Assembly (NCBI GenBank): GCA_029862975.1
Contig: JAOTWP010000017.1
Coordinates: 1 to 46,415 of the forward strand
Length of the DNA: 46,415 nucleotides
Source: Acidobacteriota bacterium
GTDB lineage: Bacteria > Acidobacteriota > Thermoanaerobaculia > Multivoradales > JAHEKO01
Reading direction: 5' to 3'
The translations under genes and the position numbers were made by a program. This document shows positions 7,682 to 15,096 of this stretch, in pieces. Each line of letters opens with the position of its first letter. The stretch's first letter is position 1. The notes beneath the pieces are model-generated. The model ran no database searches, was not told the DNA's origin, and saw nothing but the letters and a program-made list of their open reading frames with translations.

Positions 7682-9073
7682 ATGCAGGCTAGGAGGATGG
7701 TCGGTGCGCTCTTCCTGGTCGCCCTGGCTGCCGCCGGCCCGGCGGTGGGGGAGCCCCGCCACGCGGATCTGCTGATCGTCAACGGGCACCTGGTCACGAT
7801 GGACGGCGAGTTCCGCGTCATCGAGGACGGGACCGTCGCCGTCGAGGGCTCGCGGATCGTCGGAGTCGGCGGCCCCGAGCTCGCCGGGCTCTTCGCCGCC
7901 GAGGAGACGATCGACGCCGGCGGCGACCTCGTGATGCCGGGCATGGTGAACACCCACACCCATGCGTCGATGACCATCTTCCGCGGCCTGGGAGACGACG
8001 TTCCCGACCGGCTCCGGCGCTTCATCTTCCCGCTGGAGGCGGCGGTCGTGGACGCCGACCACGTGTTCAAGGGGGCGCTGCTGGGCGCCGTCGAGATGGT
8101 GCTCGGCGGCGCGACGACGTTCGTCGACATGTACTACTTCGAGGACGCCGTCGCCCGCGCGGCCCGGGCGGTGGGGGTGCGCGCCGTCCTGGGGGAGACG
8201 ATCATCGGGTTCCCGGCCCCGGACGCCGAGATTCCCTACGGCGGGCTGGACTACGCCCGGCGGTTCATCGCCGAGTTCGCGGGCGACGAGCTGGTGACCC
8301 CCGCGCTGGCCCCGCACGCGCCGTACACGATGGACCGCGAGCACCTCGAGCTCGTCGCCGCGGCAGCCCGCGAGCTCGACGTCCCGGTGCTCGTGCACCT
8401 CGCCGAGACGCGGGCGGAGATCGAGCAGATCGAGCGCGAGCACGGACTGAGCCCGGTGGAGTACCTGGACGCCGTCGGGCTGCTGAGCGACCGGCTCGTC
8501 GCCGCGCACTGCATCTTCGTGGACGCGGCGGACATCGAGCTGCTGCGGGAGCGCGGCGTGGGCGTGAGCCACAACATCGTCTCCAACGTCAAGGCCGGCA
8601 AGGGGGTGGCGCCGGTGCTCGCCATGCGCGCCGCCGGGCTGGACGTGGGGCTCGGAACCGACGGCCCGATGAGCGGCAACACGCTGGACATGATGGGGCT
8701 GCTCGGCTACACGGCGAAGCTCCACAAGCTGGCGCAGCTGGATCGCAGCGTGATGCCGGCGCGAGACGTCGTGGAGATGGCCACGATCGGCGGGGCGCGG
8801 GCCATCGACATGGAGGATCGCATCGGCTCCCTGGAGGTGGGGAAGCTGGCCGATCTGCTGATCGTCGACGTGGACTCCGTCCACATGATCCCCATGTACG
8901 ACGTCTACTCGGCGCTCGTCTACGCGGCGGGCGCCCAGGACGTCCGAACGGTGATCGTCCACGGCCGGCAGGTGGTGCGCGACCGCGAGCTCCTGACTGT
9001 GGACGTGGAGCGTCTCAAGGCCGACGTGCGGGAGCTGACGGACGAGATCGCCCGCCAGGCGGCCAGGCTCTAG
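7682..9073 (+). CDS. Exported amidohydrolase of the MTA/SAH (adenosine-type) deaminase family
   Basis: The 463-residue metal-dependent hydrolase carries the subtype III amidohydrolase ligands: T-H-T-H (His92, His94), H-L-A-E-T (His239), A-A-H-C (His276) and L-G-T-D-G-P (Asp327), with S-N-V-K-A-G-K-G-V-A-P between. This pattern is typical of 5-methylthioadenosine/S-adenosylhomocysteine deaminase (MtaD), 5'-deoxyadenosine deaminase, guanine deaminase and chlorohydrolases, so the exact base cannot be assigned. Unlike the usual cytosolic enzymes it begins with a signal peptide (about 1-23, V-A-L-A-A-A-G-P-A-V-G). A Shine-Dalgarno (GGAGGAGAGG) precedes the ATG. It is followed after 36 bases by two exported nucleoside hydrolases, consistent with periplasmic deamination of adenine-type nucleosides feeding glycosidic cleavage. 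Confidence 0.88.
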   Translation: MQARRMVGALFLVALAAAGPAVGEPRHADLLIVNGHLVTMDGEFRVIEDGTVAVEGSRIVGVGGPELAGLFAAEETIDAGGDLVMPGMVNTHTHASMTIFRGLGDDVPDRLRRFIFPLEAAVVDADHVFKGALLGAVEMVLGGATTFVDMYYFEDAVARAARAVGVRAVLGETIIGFPAPDAEIPYGGLDYARRFIAEFAGDELVTPALAPHAPYTMDREHLELVAAAARELDVPVLVHLAETRAEIEQIEREHGLSPVEYLDAVGLLSDRLVAAHCIFVDAADIELLRERGVGVSHNIVSNVKAGKGVAPVLAMRAAGLDVGLGTDGPMSGNTLDMMGLLGYTAKLHKLAQLDRSVMPARDVVEMATIGGARAIDMEDRIGSLEVGKLADLLIVDVDSVHMIPMYDVYSALVYAAGAQDVRTVIVHGRQVVRDRELLTVDVERLKADVRELTDEIARQAARL

Positions 9074-9109
9074 GGGACGCGAGGGCAACGACGTGAAGGA
9101 GAGGAGCCC

Positions 9110-10198
9110 ATGCTCGACCACCGACTCATCGCCGGCTGGATGGCCGCGTTGACGATCGCGGGCGGATCCGCGGCCGGCGCCCAGCCGCCGCCCGAGAAGA
9201 TCAAGGTCATCGTCGACCAGGACGCCCGCGGACCGTGCAGCACGGACATGCAGTCGGTGCTGATGTTCGTACAGTCGCCCCGGGTGGAGGTTCTCGGAAT
9301 CACCATCGTCAGCGGCGACCTGTGGATGGACCAGGAGACCCTGCATACCCTGCGCGCCCTCGAGATCGCCGGCCGCACCGACATCCCGGTCTACCGCGGC
9401 GCCGTCTTCCCGATCCTCAACAGCAAGGAGGAGACCGAGCGCTGGGAGATGCAGTACGGCCGTCACCTCTACAAGGGCGCCTGGAACGACGGCATGCCGG
9501 GTCCGTACGAGCGGGTGCCGCTGCCCGAGGGCGAGCCCACGACCAAGCCGACGGCCGGGCACGCCGCGAACTTCATCGTGGACGCCGTCAACGCGCACCC
9601 CGGCGAGGTCGTGCTGTGGGGAGCCGGGCCGCTCACCAACATCGCCCTGGCCCTGATGCTCGATCCGGAGCTGCCCGCGAAGGCCAAGGAGCTGGTGCTG
9701 ATGGGCGGCGGCATCGACCGCGCCGAGTACCGCAAGGAGTTCAACTGGCTGTGGGATCCCGAGGCCGCCCGCAAGGTGCTGCGCGCGCCCTGGAAGAAGG
9801 TGACGATCACGCCGGTCGACATCTCCGTCAAGACGCGGCACGGCCCCGAGCTCGTCGCGAGAATCGGCAGCTCCCCCAACCCCGTAGCGCAGTACATCAA
9901 GGAGTTCCACCGCACCTCGCCGCCCGACGCCGACCCCGACTGGCAGCCCTGGATCTTCATGTGGGACGAGATCAGCGCCGCGGCGGTGCTCGATCCGACG
10001 ATCATCACCGAGCAGCGCGAGATGTACGTCGACGTCGACATCGACCACGGCATCAACTACGGCTACACCCTCGCCTGGGAGCTCGATCAGCAGCACCCGC
10101 CCGACGCGCGCAAGGCCTGGGTCCAGTTCGACCTCGACCTCGACCGCTTCTACGACCTCTACGCCGATCTCATGATGCGCCGGGCGTCGCCCGACTGA
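9110..10198 (+). CDS. Exported nucleoside-hydrolase-like protein (2) with divergent active site
   Basis: A 362-residue IUNH-fold protein with a signal peptide (1-24, ending A-A-G-A-Q). The fold markers G-A-G-P-L-T-N-I-A-L (171-180), M-G-G-G (198-201), F-N-W-L-W-D-P-E-A-A (211-220) and P-V-D-I-S are present, but two catalytic elements are changed. The N-terminal D-x-D-P-G-x-D-D motif reads D-Q-D-A-R-G-P-C-S-T-D (36-46), and the C-terminal H-D pair is W-D (Trp285, Asp286). Asp36, Asp38 and Asp286 could still bind calcium, but the usual acid His is missing, so it may use another substrate or mechanism. The Shine-Dalgarno is GAAGGAGAGGAG. The gene lies 36 bases after the amidohydrolase and 11 bases before a third nucleoside hydrolase, in one apparent operon. 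Confidence 0.85.
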   Translation: MLDHRLIAGWMAALTIAGGSAAGAQPPPEKIKVIVDQDARGPCSTDMQSVLMFVQSPRVEVLGITIVSGDLWMDQETLHTLRALEIAGRTDIPVYRGAVFPILNSKEETERWEMQYGRHLYKGAWNDGMPGPYERVPLPEGEPTTKPTAGHAANFIVDAVNAHPGEVVLWGAGPLTNIALALMLDPELPAKAKELVLMGGGIDRAEYRKEFNWLWDPEAARKVLRAPWKKVTITPVDISVKTRHGPELVARIGSSPNPVAQYIKEFHRTSPPDADPDWQPWIFMWDEISAAAVLDPTIITEQREMYVDVDIDHGINYGYTLAWELDQQHPPDARKAWVQFDLDLDRFYDLYADLMMRRASPD

Positions 10199-10209
10199 GC
10201 ACGTTCGCC

Positions 10210-11349
10210 ATGCTGCGCCGATCGACACGGGTTCCGGGCGTGGAGAGCCTCGCGACGCCCATCGTGCGGCGGGCGTTTCTCAGGCGCGCGGGCCTGCTGC
10301 TGGCGGCGGCCGGCGCTCCGCCGGCCCTGTTCGGACAGGCGGGCGGCGCGCGGCGCGGCAGGGTGATTCTCGACGTCGACATCGGCATCGACGACGCCTT
10401 CGCCGTGCTGTTGGCGCACTTCTCGCCGACGATCGATCTCCTCGGCATCACGACCGCCTTCGGCAACACGACCCTCGAGAACTCGACCCGCAACGCCCTC
10501 TACATCAAGGAGCGCTTCGGCGTCGAGGCGCAGGTCTACCGCGGCGCGGCCGAGCCGCTGCATCACCCCAGGTCGGAGCCGCCGGTCTTCGTGCACGGCG
10601 AGGACGGGCTGGGCGACGTCGAGGGGCGCATCGCGCCCTCGATCCGCGAAGCCGATCTGTCCGCCCCCGAGTTCATCGCGCGGGCGATCCTGGGAGACCC
10701 CGGGGAGGTCACGGTCGTCACCCTGGGTCCGGCCACCAACCTGATGCTGGCCCGCCTGCTCGAGCCCGCGATCGTCGACCATGTCCGCGACGTCATCGTC
10801 ATGGGCGGCGCCGTCGGGTTCGCCGGCGAGCGCGGCAACATCACGACCGTCGCCGAGGCCAACGCCTGGCAGGACCCGCACGCGATGGCCGATCTCTTCC
10901 GGTTTCCGTGGCCCGTGACGATGGTCGGGCTCGACGTGACGTACGCCGCGGACGCGAGCATGGACGCGGCCTTCATCGAGGAGCTCCGGACTCGAGCCGG
11001 CGAGGCCGGAGCGTTCCTGGAGCGCATCAACCGCCAGTACCGCAGGTTCTACCGGAGCAGTCGCGGAGTCGACGTCACCTTCCAGCACGACTCGATCGCC
11101 GTCGCCTACGCGATCGCGCCGTCGCTGTTCGAGGTCGAGCGTGGCAAGGTCAAGGTGCTGACCGACGGCGTGGCGCGGGGGCAGACGGTGTTCTGTCCGG
11201 AAGGCCACCACACGTTCGGCGATCCGGAATGGGCCGGGCTGCCGACGCATCGGGTCTGCCGCGGCATCGACGGGCCCGGCTTTCTCGACCTCTACGCCCG
11301 AGCCCTGATCGGGGGCGGCGCGCGAGGCGGCGGCCGGCGCGCCGAATGA
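10210..11349 (+). CDS. Tat-exported nucleoside hydrolase (3)
   Basis: A 379-residue IUNH-family hydrolase. The calcium motif is D-V-D-I-G-I-D-D (55-62, with Ile replacing the usual Pro), followed by T-A-F-G-N-T-T, L-G-P-A-T-N-L, M-G-G-A-V, E-A-N-A-W-Q-D-P and an intact H-D (His293, Asp294). The catalytic set therefore looks complete, in contrast to its neighbour. The N-terminus has R-R-A-F-L-R-R-A-G (20-28) followed by a hydrophobic Leu/Ala run and A-L-F-G-Q, a probable twin-arginine signal. The ATG at 10210 is used here; a GTG at 10240 would also keep the signal. Its stop overlaps the next gene's start (ATGA at 11346-11349), so the CAT-like gene is probably translationally coupled. Confidence 0.88.
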   Translation: MLRRSTRVPGVESLATPIVRRAFLRRAGLLLAAAGAPPALFGQAGGARRGRVILDVDIGIDDAFAVLLAHFSPTIDLLGITTAFGNTTLENSTRNALYIKERFGVEAQVYRGAAEPLHHPRSEPPVFVHGEDGLGDVEGRIAPSIREADLSAPEFIARAILGDPGEVTVVTLGPATNLMLARLLEPAIVDHVRDVIVMGGAVGFAGERGNITTVAEANAWQDPHAMADLFRFPWPVTMVGLDVTYAADASMDAAFIEELRTRAGEAGAFLERINRQYRRFYRSSRGVDVTFQHDSIAVAYAIAPSLFEVERGKVKVLTDGVARGQTVFCPEGHHTFGDPEWAGLPTHRVCRGIDGPGFLDLYARALIGGGARGGGRRAE

Positions 11350-12014
11350 GCTCCGCCGAGCCCCGTCGCCTCGAGATCTCGCGCTGGGCGCGGCGTCGCC
11401 ACTTCGAGTTCTTCAAGGGCTTCGAGCAGCCCTTCTTCAACGTCTGCACGGACCTCGACGTCGGCGCCCTCGTCGCGCGCACGAGAGGGGAGGGACGCTC
11501 CTTCTTCCTGGCGGTGCTCTACCTGAGCCTGCGGGCCGCCAACGAGGTGCCGGAGCTCAAGGTCCGGATCCGCGGCGACGAGGTCGTCGAGCACCCGGTC
11601 GTCCACGGTGGCTCGACCGTGATGCGGGAGGACGAGACGTTCGGCTTCGGCTACTTCGACTACGACCCGCGCTTCGACGCGTTCGAGCGTACCGGTCGCG
11701 CCGTGCTCGAAGCGGCCCGGCGCTCCCGGACGCTCGACGACCAGCCCGAGAGAGACGACCTGATCTACTACTCCGTGCTGCCTTGGATCGCCTTCACCAG
11801 CTTCGCCCACGCCCGCCGCTGCCCGGCGAAAGGCTCCATCCCCCGGATCGTCCTCGGCAAGCGCCACGAGAGGAGAGCAGGGGAGTGGCGGCTGGCGATC
11901 TCGGTCGAAGTCCACCACGCCCTCGTCGACGGCCTGCACGTCGCTCGCTTTCTGGACGGCTTTCAGGGGCTGTTGCACGAGCCCGAGCTCCTCTGGGCGG
12001 CGCCACCTGTTTGA
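11346..12014 (+). CDS. Chloramphenicol-acetyltransferase-fold acyltransferase
   Basis: The 222-residue product matches the size and landmarks of CatA-family trimers: R-R-x-H-F-E-F-F near the N-terminus, the central Y-L-S-L-R-A-A-N-E-V-P-E-L-K-V-R, and the catalytic H-H-A-L-V-D-G (His191, Asp195) near the C-terminus. CatA enzymes transfer an acetyl group from acetyl-CoA, and many genomic homologues do not act on chloramphenicol. No signal peptide is seen, so it is probably cytosolic. Its ATG overlaps the stop of the preceding nucleoside hydrolase, tying it to the nucleoside locus, perhaps to acylate a product or a nucleoside-type antibiotic (speculative). Its last two codons and stop lie inside the large palindrome. 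Confidence 0.85.
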   Translation: MSSAEPRRLEISRWARRRHFEFFKGFEQPFFNVCTDLDVGALVARTRGEGRSFFLAVLYLSLRAANEVPELKVRIRGDEVVEHPVVHGGSTVMREDETFGFGYFDYDPRFDAFERTGRAVLEAARRSRTLDDQPERDDLIYYSVLPWIAFTSFAHARRCPAKGSIPRIVLGKRHERRAGEWRLAISVEVHHALVDGLHVARFLDGFQGLLHEPELLWAAPPV

Positions 12015-12297
12015 CGGATTTTGGCCCGGTCGCGGGTCCCCCTCAGCTCCCACGCCCGGTGCACCTCTTGAGCCGGGCGAAGGGCGCTTTCCAAGTAGGG
12101 CGGTGAACGGCGTCCCCGCGCTGACCGTCTCCGGCCGGTGGGCCGTGGTGAGACTCTGAGCAGGGAAATACCCGGTCGGTCGAGCACAGGACCTTCACCG
12201 CCCTACCTGGAAAGCGCCCTCTGCATGGCTGGAGCCGTTCACCGGTCGTGGGAGCTGAGGGGACCCGCGACCGGGGCAGAATCCGTCAAACAGGTGT
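12003..12297. repeat. About 295-bp imperfect palindrome between convergent genes
   Basis: The outer arms 12005-12064 and 12236-12296 are inverted copies of about 60 bases (shared core CACCTGTTTGACGGATT and CGCGGGTCCCC-CTCAGCTCCCACG) with a few mismatches. The inner arms 12079-12110 and 12191-12222 are also inverted (GGGCGCTTTCCAAGTAGGGC against GCCCTACCTGGAAAGCGCCC), leaving a spacer of about 80 bases with no gene. The inner arm resembles the hairpin repeats near parAB. The stops of the plus-strand CAT-like gene (12012-12014) and the minus-strand dehydrogenase (12288-12286) both lie in the outer arms, so both proteins end Pro-Val-stop from the same sequence. It may act as a bidirectional terminator. 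Confidence 0.9.
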
Positions 12298-13272
12298 CCC
12301 GATCTCCAGGTCGGTTTCGCCATCTCCAGGATGGAGAAGCACCTTGAGCGTTCCCGGCCGCGCCGCGTGCTGGATCGCCTGGAGGGCGTCGGCGAGCGGA
12401 TAGCGGGCCGCGACGAGGTCTTCGACCTCGACCTTCTTTTCGGCGAGCAGCTTCAGGGCCGGCGGGAAGGGACCGCAGCGGGAGCCGACGAGCTGGAGCT
12501 CGTCGACGACGAGAGGTGCGGCGTCGAGGGTCAGGCGGTCGGCGTAGGTGCTCTTCATGACGAGCGTGCCTTGCGGGCGCAGGGCTCGGCGGGCCAGCTC
12601 GAAGCCTTCCGGGTTGCCGGTGCACTCGACGGCGACGTCGTAGGCGCGCGGCTCCAGGGCCTCGGCCGTCAGGCAGGTGACCCCTTCGGGAGCCAGCTCG
12701 GCCGCCGCCTCCGGGCGGCGGCTCAGAAGGGTGAGCTCGCAGCCGGTCAGCGCCAGGGTGCGGGCGATCAGCAGACCGAGCTTGCCGGCGCCGGCGACGA
12801 GGACGCGCCGGCCGGGCGCGACGGCGATCTGCTCCTGGATGCGCAGGGCCGCGGCGAGCGGCTCGGTGAACGTCGCGGCGTCGTCCGTGACGCCGTCCGG
12901 CACGGCGTGGAGGTTGGCGGCGGGCAGGGCGAGGTAGTCCGCGAGCGCGCCGTCGCGGCCGGCGATGCCCAGCACGGTCCGGTTCTCGCAGTGGGTCGGC
13001 GCTCTGTCGCGGCAGAAGCGGCAGGCGCCGCAGACGGCGTTGATCTCGCCCACGACCCGGCGTCCGGTGAGCGCCTCGGGGCCGCGCTCCACGACGCCCA
13101 CGAACTCGTGTCCGAGGATGCCGCGGTAGGGGTAGTAGCCGCGCACCAGCTCCAGGTCGGTGTTGCAGATGCCCGCCCGCAGCACCCTGACGAGGGCCTC
13201 GGCGGCCGGTGGCTCGGGGCGGGGACGGTCGCGCAGGGAAAGCTCGCCGTCCTCGAGCCAGAGCGCGCGCAT
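12286..13272 (-). CDS. Zinc-type MDR alcohol dehydrogenase
   Basis: A 328-residue medium-chain dehydrogenase/reductase. It shows the catalytic zinc region (C-N-T-D followed by G-H-E-F-V-G near residues 34-55), a four-cysteine structural zinc lobe (C-G-A-C-x-x-C-x-x-x-x-x-x-x-C near 80-95), and a Rossmann NAD(P) site (V-L-V-A-G-A-G-K-L-G). The family oxidises alcohols or sugars such as threonine or sorbitol, and the substrate is not recognisable. The ATG at 13272 starts the conserved M-R-A-L segment; earlier in-frame codons encode non-conserved sequence. It is convergent with the CAT-like gene, its 3' end lies in the large palindrome, and it is divergent from the CPXCG gene. Confidence 0.88.
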   Translation of the reverse strand: MRALWLEDGELSLRDRPRPEPPAAEALVRVLRAGICNTDLELVRGYYPYRGILGHEFVGVVERGPEALTGRRVVGEINAVCGACRFCRDRAPTHCENRTVLGIAGRDGALADYLALPAANLHAVPDGVTDDAATFTEPLAAALRIQEQIAVAPGRRVLVAGAGKLGLLIARTLALTGCELTLLSRRPEAAAELAPEGVTCLTAEALEPRAYDVAVECTGNPEGFELARRALRPQGTLVMKSTYADRLTLDAAPLVVDELQLVGSRCGPFPPALKLLAEKKVEVEDLVAARYPLADALQAIQHAARPGTLKVLLHPGDGETDLEIGTPV

Positions 13273-13362
13273 GCGGCATTCTATGCCGCCGTGCTTCCGG
13301 GTCGGTGCGGCGCCGACGGCGGGGGACCGGGCAGGAGGCCGGAGGGCGGAGACCCGGATAGC

Positions 13363-13572
13363 ATGGCCTCGAGAACGGCGATGACAGGCGGCGACTCCAC
13401 CTTGCACTCCATCGTCTGTCCCTACTGCGGGGAGCAGGTCGAGATCGTCCTCGAAGAGGACCTCGACGGGGAGATGATCTGGGACTGCGAGGTCTGCTGC
13501 CGCCCGTGGGAGCTGACCGTTCGCGGCCGCGGCGCGGAGCGCGAGGTGGCCGTTCGGACCCTGGAAGAGTAG
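13363..13572 (+). CDS. CPXCG-motif cysteine-rich mini-protein
   Basis: A 69-residue protein with C-P-Y-C-G near residue 19 and C-E-V-C-C near 41-45, a four-cysteine arrangement suggesting a zinc ribbon. This matches the small 'CPXCG motif-containing cysteine-rich protein' family, whose function is unknown. Acidic segments (V-L-E-E-D-L-D-G-E) lie between the pairs. The first ATG (13363) is used; an ATG at 13381 is equally compatible with the family's short N-terminus. It is divergent from the dehydrogenase and ends 9 bases from the convergent decarboxylase stop. Confidence 0.8.
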   Translation: MASRTAMTGGDSTLHSIVCPYCGEQVEIVLEEDLDGEMIWDCEVCCRPWELTVRGRGAEREVAVRTLEE

Positions 13573-13581
13573 CGCCGCGGC

Positions 13582-15096
13582 TCAGGACGCGAGCGTCTCG
13601 GCGAGGGCGGCCTCGATGTCCTCGAGGCAGGCCTCCATCCGGTCCAGGTGGGTGCGGAACGACAGCACGCAGATCCGGATGGCGAAGCGGCCGCGCAGGC
13701 TCGTCGCGGTCAAGTGGACCCGCCCCCGCCGCAGGATGGCGGCGAGGAGCTCCTCGGTGCGCCGGTTGGCCTCGGCGGCCGCCCCGGCACCCGTTCCGGG
13801 GCCGGCCTCGACCGCGAAGGCGAGGGTCGAGAGCTGCGGCTCGGCGAGGATCTCGATGCCGTCGAGGGCGCGGAGACGCTCGGCGATCCAGCGGGTGAGG
13901 TCGAGCTTCTCGTCGAGGTTGCGCCGGAACGGCCCGGCGCCGTGCATCTTGAAGGGCAGCCACACCCGCAGGCCGCGGAAGGGCTTCGAGAGCTCGGGCG
14001 AGATCTCGCAGGGGTCGACAAGCTCGGGGTCGTCCTGGAGGGTGGGCATGTAGTCGGCGTGCTCGCTGTGCGCCGCCTCGAGGGTCGCGACGTCGCGGAC
14101 GAGCAGGGCGCCCGTGCCGTAGGGCAGGAAGAGGCCCTTGTGGGGGTCGAGCACGATCGAGTCGGCGCGCTCGATGCCGGCGAGGATCGCGCGCCCGCGC
14201 TCGGTGAGGGCGAAGAAGCCGCCGTAGGCCGCGTCGACGTGGTACCAGAGCCCGTGGCGCGCCGCCAGGTCGGCGAGGGCGGGGAGGGGATCGACGGCGC
14301 CGCTGTTCGTGGTGCCGGCGCTGGCGACGAGGAGGAAGGGGCGCCGGCCGCGCTCGCGGTCTTCGAGGATCGCCCGCTCCACGGCGGCGACCGGCATCCG
14401 GAAGCGCTCGTCCGCCGGGATGACGCGGAGGTTGGCGCGCGGGAATCCGGCGATGCGGGCGGCCTTGCTGACGCAATGGTGGACCTGGTCCGAGACGTAG
14501 ATCGTGCCGTCGAGGAACCGTTCCCCCAGCCGGTCGACGCGGGCGGCGACGATGGCGCCCAGGTTGGCGAGCGAGCCGCCGCTGGTGAGGAAGCCGCCCG
14601 TCTCCGCGGGGTAGCCGACGATCTCGGCGAACCAGCGCACGACGTTGCGCTCGATCTGCGCGAACCCAGGGGCGGCGGCGAGCACGCCCGTGTAGCGGTT
14701 GACCGCGTCGGCGACGAGGTCGGCGATCGCGGCGTGGAAGAGGCCGCCGCCGGGAATGTAGGCGAGGTATCCGGGGCCGGCGGTCGTGAAGCTGGCCGCC
14801 GCGTGGCGGTCGAAGAGCTCGGCCAGCAGGTCGTCGAGCGGGGTGGGGGAGGTCGGCATGGGCTCGACCAGCGACTTCGAGGCGGCGACCGCCGCCGCCG
14901 TGTCGACGTAGGCGGGCTGCTCGGGGAGGGTTGCGATGTGCGCGACCGCGCGATCGAGCGCCGCTGCGACGGCGCTGCGCATCGCCGCTTCGTCGAGCTC
15001 GAGCGAGCGATCTTCGGCGATCGGCGCGGGGCGCGGTCGGCCGCTCCCCGGGGCTTGCGGTGGGGCTTGCGGTGGGGCCTGCCGTCCGTCACTCAT
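13582..15096 (-). CDS. Group II PLP-dependent (aromatic-L-amino-acid type) decarboxylase
   Basis: The 504-residue protein has the fold-type I decarboxylase landmarks: T-S-G-G-S-L-A-N (171-178, phosphate binding), a His at about 206-207 that stacks on PLP, H-V-D-A-A-Y-G-G (286-293), and D-P-H-K-G (Lys320, Schiff-base lysine). Family members decarboxylate tryptophan, tyrosine, DOPA, glutamate or diaminobutyrate; the substrate cannot be picked by eye. The first 28 residues are a low-complexity Pro/Gln-rich extension. Its ATG overlaps by 8 bases the end of the class-IV aminotransferase-like gene upstream, implying coupled translation in a three-gene operon with the sulfotransferase-like gene. Confidence 0.9.
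   Translation of the reverse strand: MSDGRQAPPQAPPQAPGSGRPRPAPIAEDRSLELDEAAMRSAVAAALDRAVAHIATLPEQPAYVDTAAAVAASKSLVEPMPTSPTPLDDLLAELFDRHAAASFTTAGPGYLAYIPGGGLFHAAIADLVADAVNRYTGVLAAAPGFAQIERNVVRWFAEIVGYPAETGGFLTSGGSLANLGAIVAARVDRLGERFLDGTIYVSDQVHHCVSKAARIAGFPRANLRVIPADERFRMPVAAVERAILEDRERGRRPFLLVASAGTTNSGAVDPLPALADLAARHGLWYHVDAAYGGFFALTERGRAILAGIERADSIVLDPHKGLFLPYGTGALLVRDVATLEAAHSEHADYMPTLQDDPELVDPCEISPELSKPFRGLRVWLPFKMHGAGPFRRNLDEKLDLTRWIAERLRALDGIEILAEPQLSTLAFAVEAGPGTGAGAAAEANRRTEELLAAILRRGRVHLTATSLRGRFAIRICVLSFRTHLDRMEACLEDIEAALAETLAS

Noticed and set aside
7367-10228. 953-codon open frame on the minus strand
   Set aside because: Antisense to the amidohydrolase and nucleoside hydrolase genes, which have clear motifs and Shine-Dalgarno sites; the translation is His/Val/Asp-rich without any fold signature.
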